From: Geomonas oryzisoli
GTDB taxonomy: Bacteria; Desulfobacterota; Desulfuromonadia; Geobacterales; Geobacteraceae
Length of the DNA: 64,000 nt
Direction of reading: 5' to 3'
Assembly: GCF_018986915.1 (NCBI RefSeq)
Contig: NZ_CP076723.1
Coordinates: 3,893,501-3,957,500 of the forward strand
Of this stretch, positions 8,339 through 16,946 are shown piece by piece. The position numbers and the translations under genes were made by a program. The notes under the pieces are model-generated. The model did not search any database. It was not told the DNA's origin and saw only the letters and a program-made list of their open reading frames with translations. Each line of letters starts with the position of its first letter. The stretch's first letter is position 1.

Positions 8339-9004
8339 TCAGAGCACCGGCTCCTTGGCCCGCCGCTTCAGCTCTGCGATGGTCGCCGCGTAGTCGGGTG
8401 AGTTGAAGACGGCGCTGCCGGCCACGAAGACGTCGGCGCCGGCGTGGGCGATGCGGGCGATGTTGTCGGTCTTGACCCCGCCGTCCACCTCGAGCTCCGC
8501 CTCGACCCCCCTGCGGTCCATGGTGGCGCGCAGCGCCTGGATCTTCGGGATGCAGGCCTCGATGAAGGACTGACCGCCAAAGCCCGGGTTCACCGTCATC
8601 AAAAGGATCAGGTCCAGCTCCTCCATGACGTAGTCGAGAACGTTCAAGGGAGTCGCCGGGTTGAGCGACACGCCCGCCTTCTTGCCGAACGACTTGATCA
8701 GCTGGATGGTGCGATGCAGGTGGTTGGTCGCCTCGGCGTGCACCACGATGATGTCGCTCCCCGCCTTGGCGAAGTCCGGGATGTAGCGGTCCGGGTCCAC
8801 GATCATCAGGTGCACGTCCAGCGGCAGCGTGGTGGCCCGGCGCGCGGCCTCGACGATGAGCGGTCCGATGGTGATGTTGGGAACGAACTGGCCGTCCATC
8901 ACGTCGATGTGGACGTAGTCGGCGCCGGCCGTCTCGATGGCCTTGATCTCCTCGCCCAGGCGTGCGAAGTCGGCGGAAAGTATGGAAGGTGCGATCTTTT
9001 TCAT
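8339..9004 (-). CDS. rpe: Ribulose-phosphate 3-epimerase
   Basis: Interconverts ribulose 5-phosphate and xylulose 5-phosphate in the pentose phosphate pathway. 221 aa TIM barrel, the standard length. Start at 9004 behind AGGAG. Motifs: APSILSADFARLGEE, VHIDVMDGQFVPNITIGP (metal-binding His and Asp), LDVHLMI, MTVNPGFGGQSF, and EVDGGVKTDN with the second catalytic Asp. It follows rsmB by 8 bp and precedes the NUDIX gene, so rsmB-rpe-nudix is probably one transcript. Confidence 0.96.
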   Translation of the reverse strand: MKKIAPSILSADFARLGEEIKAIETAGADYVHIDVMDGQFVPNITIGPLIVEAARRATTLPLDVHLMIVDPDRYIPDFAKAGSDIIVVHAEATNHLHRTIQLIKSFGKKAGVSLNPATPLNVLDYVMEELDLILLMTVNPGFGGQSFIEACIPKIQALRATMDRRGVEAELEVDGGVKTDNIARIAHAGADVFVAGSAVFNSPDYAATIAELKRRAKEPVL

Positions 9005-9012
9005 GGCTTCTC

Positions 9013-10362
9013 CTACTTGATTTTCTTGAGGCGGGCGGCGAAGAAGCCGTCCATGCCGTCGCGGTGCGGCCAGCTCCTGAAAAAGCCGCGCTCGGTAAAG
9101 AGCGGCGCGAACTCGGGGAAGAGCGTGCGCAGGTCCTCGGCTACGAATTCGGGGTGCTCGCGCAGGAAGGTGTCGATGACGTACTCGTTCTCCTGGACGC
9201 TGGTGGAACAGGTGGCGTAGAGGAGCGTCCCCTCCTTCTCCAGGTACTTGCAGAGGTTCTCCAGGATGGTGACCTGGGTGCGCGCCTGCGGCAGCAGGTC
9301 ATCGGGGGACTTGCTCCACTTCCCCTCGGGGTTGCGCCGGATCACGCCGAGCCCCGAGCAGGGGGCATCGACCAGGATGCGCTGGAAGGTGACATCCTTG
9401 ATGGCGGGGGAGGGCGCATTGGCGTCCATGGTGAAGGTGCGCACCGTGGTGATGCCGAGCCGATCGCAGGTCTCCTTGATCAGTCTGAGCTTCTTGTGGT
9501 TCACGTCGCAGGCGTAGATCTCGCCGGTGTCCCCCATGAGCTGGGCGATCTGCGTGGTCTTGCCTCCGGGGGCGGCACAGGCGTCAAGCACCCGGTCACC
9601 CTTTTCCGGAGAAAGGAACAGGGGCGCCAGTTGCGAGGACTCGTCCTGCACGGTGAAAAGGCCGTCGCGGAAGGAGGGAAGCCGCGAGATCAGCCCGGAC
9701 TGGTTCAGCCTGACGCCGTCGGGAGACCAGCGGGTCGCGCTGCAGTTGATCCCCTCCTCGGTCAGACGCGCCATGAGCGCCTCTCGGGAGGTGCGCAGGG
9801 TGTTGACCCGGATGGTGAAGGGAGGCGGCTCCGACATGGCGGCGGCGAGTTCCTCGGCACCGTCCACGCCCAACTGATCGCACCACTGCTTAGTCAGCCA
9901 GGCGGGGTGGGAGTAGCGCACCGCCAGGTAGCCCACCGGGTTCTCGGCGCGGTCCGGGTAGCTGATGTTGTCGCGGTTGCGGTCGGCGTTCCTCAGGATG
10001 GCGTTGATGAAGCCGGACGCCCGCGGCGCGAGCTCCTTGGCGAGCTTCACCGTCTCGTTGACCGCAGCGGAAACCGGGACGCGATCCAGGAAGAAGCACT
10101 GGTACAACCCCAGGCGCAACAAGAGCAGCACGTAGAGCTCGAGCTTGTCGGTCCTCTGTGTGGAGAACTGCCCGATGATGTGGTCCAGGGTTCCCTGCCG
10201 GCGCAGCACGCCGTACACCAATTCGGTAAGAAGGCCGCGGTCGGCCCCCTTGATCATGTCCTTGGACAGTTCGTGGTCTATCAGGATGTCGGCGAAGGAC
10301 TTCTCTTTTTCGATGCGAAGCAGGATCTCAAAGGCGGCGCGGCGCGGGTTTTTGCTGGACAA
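9013..10362 (-). CDS. rsmB: 16S rRNA (cytosine-967 C5)-methyltransferase RsmB
   Basis: SAM-dependent methyltransferase acting on C967 of 16S rRNA. It has an N-terminal NusB-like RNA-binding domain (residues about 5-130) and a C-terminal Rossmann domain: ACAAPGGKTTQIAQ for SAM, VDAPCSGLGVIRRNP with one catalytic Cys, LLYATCSTS with the other. I place the start at TTG 10362 because AAAGGAAG lies just upstream and because a TATAAT promoter covers the upstream ATG candidates at 10407 and 10416. From TTG the protein is 449 aa. Confidence 0.93.
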   Translation of the reverse strand: MSSKNPRRAAFEILLRIEKEKSFADILIDHELSKDMIKGADRGLLTELVYGVLRRQGTLDHIIGQFSTQRTDKLELYVLLLLRLGLYQCFFLDRVPVSAAVNETVKLAKELAPRASGFINAILRNADRNRDNISYPDRAENPVGYLAVRYSHPAWLTKQWCDQLGVDGAEELAAAMSEPPPFTIRVNTLRTSREALMARLTEEGINCSATRWSPDGVRLNQSGLISRLPSFRDGLFTVQDESSQLAPLFLSPEKGDRVLDACAAPGGKTTQIAQLMGDTGEIYACDVNHKKLRLIKETCDRLGITTVRTFTMDANAPSPAIKDVTFQRILVDAPCSGLGVIRRNPEGKWSKSPDDLLPQARTQVTILENLCKYLEKEGTLLYATCSTSVQENEYVIDTFLREHPEFVAEDLRTLFPEFAPLFTERGFFRSWPHRDGMDGFFAARLKKIK

Positions 10363-10405
10363 AATACTTCCTTTCAGGCGTGAGTGTCTGGGCTGGGCCG
10401 GATTC

Positions 10406-10433
10406 ATTATATGCATTTCGCCCAAAACTGCAA
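10406..10433 (-). promoter_or_regulatory. Sigma-70 promoter for rsmB-rpe
   Basis: Reading leftward: TTGCAG (10433-10428), 16-bp spacer, perfect TATAAT (10411-10406). The predicted start is near 10399, about 37 bases before the TTG start codon chosen for rsmB. Confidence 0.65.
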
Positions 10434-10446
10434 GCGGTTAGGGGAC

Positions 10447-10474
10447 TTGACACATGAAAACCAAAGGCTACCCT
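10447..10474 (+). promoter_or_regulatory. Possible promoter for the thioredoxin-like gene
   Basis: TTGACA at 10447-10452, 16-bp spacer, TACCCT at 10469-10474. The -10 is weak. It is divergent from the rsmB promoter. Confidence 0.4.
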
Positions 10475-10513
10475 TTAGCGTGGGTTTAATGATAACCGGG
10501 AGGAGGGTTTACC

Positions 10514-11074
10514 ATGATACCTTGGGAAACGGACATGGGAAAAGCGCTGGCTCGGGCGAAGGCTGAACAGAAGACTGTCTTGATCGAATTCTTCAGCCCG
10601 CAATGTATCGGTTGCAAGCAGATGGAGGAGGTCACCTTCGCCGACGACGACGTGATCAACTTCATCGGGGACCGCGTCATCCCGGTCAGGATCCCGGTTT
10701 CCTCCACCACCCAGACCGGCGACTTCCGCATCTCCTGGACCCCGACCCTGGTCACCCTCGACCTGTACGGGCGCGAGCACCAGCGCACGGTCGGCTACCT
10801 TCCGCCCGACGAGATGGTCGGCTCGGTGCTCCTGGGCATGGCGAAGGCGAGCCTGGACAACGGCCAGTTCAACGAGGCGGTGATCCAGTTGACCACCCTC
10901 TTGAACGGCTGCCCTAAGTGCGCGGCGGCGCCCGAGGCGGTGTACCTGCGCGGGGTGGCCCGGTTCAGCTCGAGCCATGACCCCGTCGCCCTGAAGGACA
11001 TCTACCAGCAGCTCTCCAAGGAGTACCCGGACAGCGACTGGACCAAGCGGGCCCACCCCTTCACGCTGCTTTGA
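10514..11074 (+). CDS. Thioredoxin-fold protein with C-terminal TPR-like region
   Basis: 186 aa, start at 10514 with a strong GGGAGGAGG site. The N-terminal 100 residues are thioredoxin-like (TVLIEFFSPQCIGCKQME, with a CIGC redox centre at about residues 31-34, then WTPTLVTLDLYG with the cis-Pro region). The last 80 residues look helical, like one or two TPR units (ASLDNGQFNEAVIQLTTLLN, AVYLRGVARF), and contain an extra CPKC. There is no signal peptide, so it should be cytoplasmic. The substrate is unknown. A terminator follows. Confidence 0.8.
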   Translation: MIPWETDMGKALARAKAEQKTVLIEFFSPQCIGCKQMEEVTFADDDVINFIGDRVIPVRIPVSSTTQTGDFRISWTPTLVTLDLYGREHQRTVGYLPPDEMVGSVLLGMAKASLDNGQFNEAVIQLTTLLNGCPKCAAAPEAVYLRGVARFSSSHDPVALKDIYQQLSKEYPDSDWTKRAHPFTLL

Positions 11075-11111
11075 TCCCTGCATATCGCAGCAGTTGCCAG
11101 ATTCCACCGGG

Positions 11112-11138
11112 GGGCGGCAGCCATGCCGCCCTCTTTTT
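11112..11138 (+). terminator. Rho-independent terminator
   Basis: GGGCGGC/GCCGCCC stem with a 6-nt loop and CTCTTTTT tail, after the thioredoxin-like gene. Confidence 0.85.
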
Positions 11139-11191
11139 GCATGATATGACGGCTTCACGCCGGATGCTTTGCTGACGACAGGCTCATCCTT

Positions 11192-12622
11192 ATGGCACAC
11201 GTGCTGGACCACATCTTCACGACACTCCTTTTAGTCTCCCTGGCCTCGCTGGCGATCCTCTCGGCGGGGCACGCGCTGATCAACAAGCGGGATCCCCGCT
11301 CGGCCCTGGGGTGGATCCTCACCTGCCTCGCCATCCCGTTTTTCGGATCCATCTTCTACTGGGGCATGGGGGTGAACCGGATCTACAGCCGCGCCAAGCG
11401 CTGGCACCGCGAAGCAGGTCCCGCCCTGATACTCCCCCAGCCGGCCACGGACCTCCCTCCCACCAAGCTCCCCGGCGAGCTTTCCTATCTCAGGGAGTTG
11501 CGCAACCTCTCCGAGCGCGTGGTGAGCACGAGACTGTTGCCGGGCAACCACCTGGTGCCGCTGGAGAACGGCGAGGAGGCCTATCCCGCCATGATCGCCG
11601 CCATCGACGCGGCCCAATCGTCGGTGCACCTCTCCACCTACATCTTCGACGGGGATGAGACCGGAAAACGCTTCATCAGGTCGCTGACGCGTGCGGCGAA
11701 CCGCGGGGTTGAGGTACGGGTCATCGTGGACAGTCTGGGGGAAAAATACTCGGTTCCGACGGCATGGGAGCTGCTGAAGGGGTCCAAGGTGGAGTTCATG
11801 AGATTCCTCCCCCTGAGGCCGGGGGGATACCTGAACCTGCGCAACCACCGCAAGATCATGGTTGTGGACGGGGCAACCGGCTTTACCGGCGGGATGAACA
11901 TCGGCGGCAGGCACATGGTCACCGGCCCGGCCCCGGTAGTCAAGGACCTGCATTTCCAGGTGACCGGCCCGGTGGTGGCCGACCTGCAGCGGACCTTCCT
12001 CGAGGATTGGCACTTCGCCAAGGGAAAACAGCTGACCGACGCGCGCTACTTCCCGGAACTCACCGAGACGGGGACCGCCCTGGTGCGGGCGGTTAGTGAC
12101 GGGCCTGACAAGGAGTTCCGGAAGCTGAACTGGATCATACTCGGTGCGCTCTCCTGCGCCAGACGCACGGTCACCATCGTGACCCCCTACTTCATCCCGG
12201 ACCGGCCGTTGATTTCGGCCCTGATCACCGCGGCCCTGCGCGGCGTCGAGATCACCCTGGTGCTCCCCGAGCTCAACAACCTCCCCTTCCTGCAGTGGGC
12301 CAGCAATTCGTACCTCTGGGAGCTCCTGCAGCAGGGGGTGCGCATCTACACCCAGCCCGCCCCGTTCGTGCACACCAAGTTCATGGTGATGGACCGCAGC
12401 TGGAGCCTGATCGGCAGCGCCAACCTTGACCCGAGAAGCCTCAGGCTCAACTTCGAGTTCAACCTCGAGGTATACGACCTGAACTTCGCGGCCCAGCTCG
12501 AGGACCACAGCCAGGCCACCCTGGCGCTATCGCGGGAGCTCACGCTTGCCGAGATGGATGCCCGTTCTCTCCCCGTCAAGCTGCGCGACGCTGCCGCGAA
12601 GCTTTTCTCCCCGTACCTGTAG
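11192..12622 (+). CDS. cls: Cardiolipin synthase
   Basis: Phospholipase D-superfamily enzyme that joins two phosphatidylglycerols to make cardiolipin at the inner membrane. 476 aa. Two N-terminal membrane spans (residues about 8-28 and 42-62, with GWILTCLAIPFFGSIFYWG). Two HKD motifs: NHRKIMVVDGATGFTGGMNIG (middle) and VHTKFMVMDRSWSLIGSANLD (near the C-terminus). The length matches ClsA. The ribosome binding site is weak. The last 96 bp overlap the convergent GGDEF gene. Confidence 0.93.
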   Translation: MAHVLDHIFTTLLLVSLASLAILSAGHALINKRDPRSALGWILTCLAIPFFGSIFYWGMGVNRIYSRAKRWHREAGPALILPQPATDLPPTKLPGELSYLRELRNLSERVVSTRLLPGNHLVPLENGEEAYPAMIAAIDAAQSSVHLSTYIFDGDETGKRFIRSLTRAANRGVEVRVIVDSLGEKYSVPTAWELLKGSKVEFMRFLPLRPGGYLNLRNHRKIMVVDGATGFTGGMNIGGRHMVTGPAPVVKDLHFQVTGPVVADLQRTFLEDWHFAKGKQLTDARYFPELTETGTALVRAVSDGPDKEFRKLNWIILGALSCARRTVTIVTPYFIPDRPLISALITAALRGVEITLVLPELNNLPFLQWASNSYLWELLQQGVRIYTQPAPFVHTKFMVMDRSWSLIGSANLDPRSLRLNFEFNLEVYDLNFAAQLEDHSQATLALSRELTLAEMDARSLPVKLRDAAAKLFSPYL

Positions 12623-13687
12623 TTTCTCCCCCTCCGCCCTTTGATCCCGCTCCGATTCCGCCAGTGACACCCGGTTCTTCCCCAGCCGCTTGCTGCGGTA
12701 CATGGCCAGGTCCGCCTGCTTCACCACGCTCTTCAGGTCGTCGCCGTCCCAGGGGAAGGAGGCGATACCGGCCGACAAGGTGCATTCGATGAGGTTCCCG
12801 TCGTAGCTGAAAGGGCACGCGCTCATGGCGCGGACGATCCGCTCTACCGCGGGGCGGATCTGCTCCTTGTCGTGGTCGGTGTACATGATGATGAACTCGT
12901 CCCCGCCGAACCGTGCCGCGATGTCGCTCTCCCGGATGTTCGACCTGATCACCCGTGCGGTCCATTTGATCAGTTCCGTCCCCGCGAGATGTCCGTACCG
13001 GTCGTTGATCTGCTTCAGGTTGTCAGCGTCCAGCATGCAGATGGCGAAGGGAGTCCGGTACCGGCGCGCCACCTTCTCCTGCTGCAGGGCCAGGCTCTCG
13101 AAGCTGCGCATGTTGTTGAAGTCGGTGAGGTCGTCGGTAAGCGACAGGCGCTCCACCTCGGCGCGCGCGGCCTCGGTTTCTCCGGCAAGGATGGCGCCGA
13201 CGTGGGCGATCAGGATGAAGGGGAAGACGCGAATCAGATAACCGGGAATGTGGCTCCAGAGTGCGGGGGACTCGCCGGCCGCCAGCAGCGAATAGGAGGC
13301 GACGGCGAGCCCTGCCATGAGATAGGTGATGCGCCTGCCCAGCGTGAGCGAGGTGGCCATCAGCACCAGGTAGATCGCCGAGACGAACGGGCTGTCGGTC
13401 CTGCCGGTGCACCAGCAGACGAAGACCAGGTAGACCAGTAGCAGCACCAGTTCCAGCGAGGCCTTGAGCTGGCCGTCGGGCAGCAGCCGCCGCGTGAGCA
13501 GGAGTAAACCTGCCAGGGCCAGCGTGGCAAGCACCACGTACAGCCCCCACGGGGATTGCGGGGGAAGCAGGTAGACGTCGAGCAGCACCAGCCCGACCAG
13601 GAGCGAGGCGATCACGCCCAGCACCCGGTTATGGCCGGCGTACCTCTCCCCGACCTGCGCAGTCACCCATCCCTTTGCCTCTATCAT
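12527..13687 (-). CDS. Membrane diguanylate cyclase (GGDEF)
   Basis: Synthesises cyclic di-GMP. 386 aa: about six N-terminal transmembrane helices (residues about 20-185, no recognised sensor fold), then a GGDEF domain. The active site ARFGGDEFI is intact, and the product-inhibition I-site RESD stands five residues before it, so feedback control is expected. The last 45 residues are charged and low in complexity. They lie in the segment overlapping the 3' end of cls, which suggests the reading frame was extended into its neighbour. Confidence 0.92.
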   Translation of the reverse strand: MIEAKGWVTAQVGERYAGHNRVLGVIASLLVGLVLLDVYLLPPQSPWGLYVVLATLALAGLLLLTRRLLPDGQLKASLELVLLLVYLVFVCWCTGRTDSPFVSAIYLVLMATSLTLGRRITYLMAGLAVASYSLLAAGESPALWSHIPGYLIRVFPFILIAHVGAILAGETEAARAEVERLSLTDDLTDFNNMRSFESLALQQEKVARRYRTPFAICMLDADNLKQINDRYGHLAGTELIKWTARVIRSNIRESDIAARFGGDEFIIMYTDHDKEQIRPAVERIVRAMSACPFSYDGNLIECTLSAGIASFPWDGDDLKSVVKQADLAMYRSKRLGKNRVSLAESERDQRAEGEKLQVRGEKLRGSVAQLDGERTGIHLGKRELPR

Positions 13688-13787
13688 TCCGCCGCCTCGT
13701 CAGGTAATGGCGCAGAAATGCGCCCTTCCTCCTTATCGGCGGGTCTCCTGGAAAGTTAATCGGGCAGGTAAAAAAACCGGCGCGGGG

Positions 13788-14612
13788 TCAGGGGTGACGC
13801 AGCAGGGTCCGGGCGGCAAAGGCGCAGAGAAACACCGCGAAGTTGATCAGCACGATGGTGGCGCCGGTGGGGAGGTTAACGACGAAGGAGAGGGAGATGC
13901 CGATGATGACGGTAGCGACGCCGATCCCCGCCGCCGATACGATGGCGGTCTTGAACCCCTTGGCGATCTGCAGGGCGGAGACCGCCGGGAGGATGAGAAG
14001 GGCCGATATCAGCATGATCCCCACCACCTTCATGGCCAGCACGACGGTCAGGGCGGTGAGCAGCACCAGGACCGTGTTGATGCGGTCCGTGTTGAGCCCT
14101 GAGCTCTTGGCGAGTTCCTCGTCGAAGGTGCTGGCGAAGAGCTCGTTGTAGAACATGACCACCCCGGCGATGACGATGCAAAAGAGCACCGCCGCGATGG
14201 CCAGTTCGCTGGAGCTGATGGAAAGGATGTTGCCGAAAAGGTAGCTGAAAAGGTCGACGTTGAAGCCGCCGGCGACGCTGGCGAGGAGCACGCCGGTCGC
14301 GATGCCGATGGCGGAGACCATGCCGATGGCGGCGTCGCCGTAGATCCTCGCCTTCTGGGCCAGCTTCAGGATCCCCAGGGCCGAGGCGAGCACCACCGGG
14401 ATGATGGAGAGGGTCATGTAGACCGAGTGCAGCCGGAAAAAGAGCGCGAGCGCCACACTGCCGAAGGTGACGTGGGCGAGGCCGTCGCCGATCAGCGACA
14501 GCCTGCGCAGCACGAGGAAGACCCCGAGCACCGAGCAGAGGATCGCGATCAGCGACCCGCCGATCAGCGCCCTCTGCATGAAGCCGTAGCTGAGCATCTC
14601 GTTCAAGTTCAT
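13788..14612 (-). CDS. znuB: Zinc ABC transporter permease ZnuB
   Basis: Membrane subunit of the high-affinity zinc (or manganese) importer. 274 aa with about eight hydrophobic helices. Family markers include RRLSLIGDGLAHVTFGSVA near the N-terminus and KVVGIMLISALLILPAVSA. The start at 14612 follows AGAGGTTTG. It is the last gene of zur-znuA-znuC-znuB, separated from znuC by 162 bp filled with repeats, so its expression may depend on reading through those hairpins. Confidence 0.92.
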   Translation of the reverse strand: MNLNEMLSYGFMQRALIGGSLIAILCSVLGVFLVLRRLSLIGDGLAHVTFGSVALALFFRLHSVYMTLSIIPVVLASALGILKLAQKARIYGDAAIGMVSAIGIATGVLLASVAGGFNVDLFSYLFGNILSISSSELAIAAVLFCIVIAGVVMFYNELFASTFDEELAKSSGLNTDRINTVLVLLTALTVVLAMKVVGIMLISALLILPAVSALQIAKGFKTAIVSAAGIGVATVIIGISLSFVVNLPTGATIVLINFAVFLCAFAARTLLRHP

Positions 14613-14630
14613 TTCAAACCTCTAAAGGCG

Positions 14631-14650
14631 GGGCGAATAATCATTCGCCC
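14631..14650. repeat. 20-bp palindromic repeat, copy 2
   Basis: GGGCGAATAATCATTCGCCC, 18 bp upstream of the znuB start and inside the presumed znu transcript. Confidence 0.9.
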
Positions 14651-14655
14651 TACGT

Positions 14656-14775
14656 GGTACCCGCCCCCCTCCCTTGACGGGAGGGGCTGGGGGTGGGTGA
14701 CCTTGCCATGATTGTCGAAGGTGGCACCTTACCCCACCCACCTGCCCCCTCCCGCAAGGGGAGGGGGAGGTACGT
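14656..14775. repeat. GC-rich inverted repeat between znuC and znuB (family F)
   Basis: CCCCTCCC..GGGAGGGG followed by TGGGGGTGGGTG, and on the other side CCCCACCCACC and CCCCTCCCGCAAGGGGAGGG. The two halves are inverted copies, so the block can fold as nested hairpins. Similar G/C tracts occur at 26790, 32487 and 43155. Confidence 0.75.
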
Positions 14776-15527
14776 CAGTGCCTATGACAAACCAAATGCT
14801 GCCCGTGCTCGCCGAAGAACCCGGTCATCTCGCTGGAGTTGCAGAAATCGTCGAAACTGCCGTAGAAGACCACCTTCTTGTCCAGATACAACAGGTGGGA
14901 CGCGTACTTGCCGATGGTCGCCGTGTCGTGGGTGACCAGGAGCACGGTGCACTTCTTCTCCCGGTTCATCTCGAAGATGAGCTTGTAGAAACTCTCCCTG
15001 GTTTCGGGATCGAGTGCCGTGGTCGGCTCGTCCATAACCAGCAGCGCCGGTTCGTTCACCAGCGCCCGGGCCAGCAGCACCCGCTGCCGAAGCCCCCCCG
15101 ACAGTTCGCCGATCATCGCCCCCCTGATGTGGGAGATTCCCATCCATTCCATGGTCCTCTCCACGGCCGCGGCATCGTCCCGGTTGAAGCGCCTGGGAAA
15201 CTTCTTCGCGGAGAGCCGCCCCAGGCGGATCACCTCGTCAACGGTGGCCGGGAAGTGCGGGTTGAAGAACTGCAACCCCTGGGGCAGATAGCCGATCCGA
15301 TGCCAGTCGTGGAAGGATGCCTGCGGGGTCCCGAGCAGCGACACCTCTCCCGAGGTCGGTGCCAGCAGCGACAGGATGATCTTGACCATGGTGCTCTTCC
15401 CCGAGCCGTTGGGGCCGCAGATCCCGACGTAGTCACCGGCGCTCACGCTGAAGCTGATGTCCTGCAGCACCTCGGTGCCGTGATAGCCGGCGCAGAGCTT
15501 GCGCACGCTGAGAGCTTTATCGTTCAT
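14775..15527 (-). CDS. znuC: Zinc ABC transporter ATPase ZnuC
   Basis: Nucleotide-binding subunit of the zinc importer, 250 aa. Walker A GPNGSGKST (residues about 36-44), Q-loop at LPQG, signature LSGGLRQRVLLARAL, Walker B ALLVMDEPTTALD, switch His in LLVTHD. The ATG overlaps the znuA stop (ATGA), indicating translational coupling. The C-terminus has His and Asp residues common in this family. Confidence 0.94.
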   Translation of the reverse strand: MNDKALSVRKLCAGYHGTEVLQDISFSVSAGDYVGICGPNGSGKSTMVKIILSLLAPTSGEVSLLGTPQASFHDWHRIGYLPQGLQFFNPHFPATVDEVIRLGRLSAKKFPRRFNRDDAAAVERTMEWMGISHIRGAMIGELSGGLRQRVLLARALVNEPALLVMDEPTTALDPETRESFYKLIFEMNREKKCTVLLVTHDTATIGKYASHLLYLDKKVVFYGSFDDFCNSSEMTGFFGEHGQHLVCHRH

Positions 15528-16456
15528 TGCAGTCCCGTCTTCAGGTTTTGGAGATTTTCTTCCATGAGGGAGATGAAGCTGACGCCACGCTGCAGGTCAT
15601 CCCTGGTGACGTTGTGCCCGGCCCGCAGCATGAGCACCTTGGCACCGGTCTCCCGGGCGATGGTCTCGGCGACGCGGGGGCTCAACAGTTCCTCGGTATA
15701 CACGTAGTTCAGGTGTTCGCGGCGCATCACCTGCACCAGTTCGGCCAGCTTGGCCGGAGTGGGCTCGGCATCGGCGTTCACCGCCGAGGCGGAGATGTAC
15801 TTGAGGCCATAGCGCCTGGCGAGGTATCCGAAAGCGTAATGCCCGCCATGCAGCAGCACCTTCTTCAGGCACTGTGCCAGGGTCTCCCGGTAGCGCTGAT
15901 CCAGGGCCGCCAACTGCCCGTCCAGCCGGGCCGCGCTCTGCTCGTAGAGGGCCTTGTTACCCGGATCGCGGGCGACGTAGGCGGCAAGGATGTTCCTGGC
16001 GATGGTGCGGGCATTGTCGAAGTCCAACCAGATATGGGGATCTCCCCCCTTTCCTTCGTGCGCGTCGTGCTCCCCGCGGTGCTGGTCCGAGACCGGCCCC
16101 TGCATCAGGGCAATCCCCTTTCCGCCCTCGACGACCTCGACCTTACCTTTGTCCAGCCCGGAGATGATGTTGGCGGCCCAGGGCTCCATCACCGCATTGG
16201 TGTAGATGAAGAGATCGGCGCGGTTGACCCGGACCACGTCCTCGGGGCGCGGCTCGAAGGAATGCGGCTCGACGCCCGGCGGAAGCAGCAGGGTCACCTC
16301 CGCCCGGTCGCCGCCGATGGTCCGGGCGAAGTCGTACAGCGGAAACAGGGTCGTCACCACCTGGAGTTTGCCGTTTGCGTGCTGTTTTTCCTTTTCCCTG
16401 CTGCATCCCGGTGTTATGAGAAGCAGCGTCAGCAGTAAGGCCATGAGCCATTTCAT
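15524..16456 (-). CDS. znuA: Zinc-binding periplasmic protein ZnuA
   Basis: Substrate-binding subunit of the zinc importer, 310 aa. The signal peptide ends in a lipobox-like TPGCS (Cys about 17), so it is probably a lipoprotein. Metal ligands are visible: GVEPHSFEPRPEDV (first His), a short His-rich loop SDQHRGEHDAHEG (residues about 127-139) next to DPHIWLD, and GGHYAFGYLA (third His). The His-rich loop favours zinc over manganese. The start overlaps the zur stop (ATGA) and the stop overlaps the znuC start. Confidence 0.93.
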   Translation of the reverse strand: MKWLMALLLTLLLITPGCSREKEKQHANGKLQVVTTLFPLYDFARTIGGDRAEVTLLLPPGVEPHSFEPRPEDVVRVNRADLFIYTNAVMEPWAANIISGLDKGKVEVVEGGKGIALMQGPVSDQHRGEHDAHEGKGGDPHIWLDFDNARTIARNILAAYVARDPGNKALYEQSAARLDGQLAALDQRYRETLAQCLKKVLLHGGHYAFGYLARRYGLKYISASAVNADAEPTPAKLAELVQVMRREHLNYVYTEELLSPRVAETIARETGAKVLMLRAGHNVTRDDLQRGVSFISLMEENLQNLKTGLQ

Positions 16457-16887
16457 TGTTTTTCCCCGTTATCGGCGCAACCGCCGCACAGTCCGTTCAA
16501 CTGCAGGATGTGCGAGAGTACCTTCCCGCCGTTGCGCCTGGACACCTCCTGCTCCAACGCTTCGATGCCGCAAGCCGGAATGTCCTCGACCTTGCGGCAG
16601 GAAAGGCAGACGAAGTGGTGATGGTGTTCGCGGTTGCTGCAGAAGTAGTAGTAGAGCTGGCGGTTCGGGTGGATCACCTTGGAGAGGACGCCGCTTTCAG
16701 AGAGTTCCTCGAGGTTGCGGTACACCGTGGGCAGCCCCAACCGGTCGAAACGATCCTTCAACCTCTTCCACAGTTCCTCGGGGCTCGCGTATCCCGGCTC
16801 AGCCTCGAGCATCTCGAGAATTGCCAGCCTCTTGGGCGTCGCCTTCATGCCGGCAGCCTTCAAGGCCGTTGCGTGACGCTGGTCCAT
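16453..16887 (-). CDS. Fur-family regulator, probably Zur
   Basis: Metal-dependent repressor of the Fur family, 144 aa from the ATG at 16887. It has an N-terminal winged helix with GLPTVYRNLEELSESG as the recognition region and a dimerisation domain with HHHHFVCLSCRKVEDI (metal site) and a structural-zinc CGGC near the C-terminus. Being first in an operon with znuACB makes a zinc-uptake regulator the most likely role, but the sequence alone could also be PerR or Fur. A candidate operator overlaps its promoter. Confidence 0.88.
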   Translation of the reverse strand: MDQRHATALKAAGMKATPKRLAILEMLEAEPGYASPEELWKRLKDRFDRLGLPTVYRNLEELSESGVLSKVIHPNRQLYYYFCSNREHHHHFVCLSCRKVEDIPACGIEALEQEVSRRNGGKVLSHILQLNGLCGGCADNGEKQ

Positions 16888-16902
16888 ACCCGCCTCTAAA
16901 TA

Positions 16903-16946
16903 GAAATGATTTCGTTTTAGGATAGCCAGCATGGGTTTGTTGTCAA
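16903..16946 (-). promoter_or_regulatory. zur-znuACB promoter with candidate Zur operator
   Basis: Reading leftward: TTGACA (16946-16941), 16-bp spacer, TATCCT (16924-16919), then the inverted repeat GAAATCATTTC (16913-16903) over the expected transcription start. A 5-1-5 palindrome at the start site suits autoregulation by the first gene product. Confidence 0.65.

Noticed and set aside
8444-10383. Long open frames on the + strand opposite rpe and rsmB
   Set aside because: They are high-GC shadow frames of two clearly recognised genes, without ribosome binding sites or sensible protein composition.
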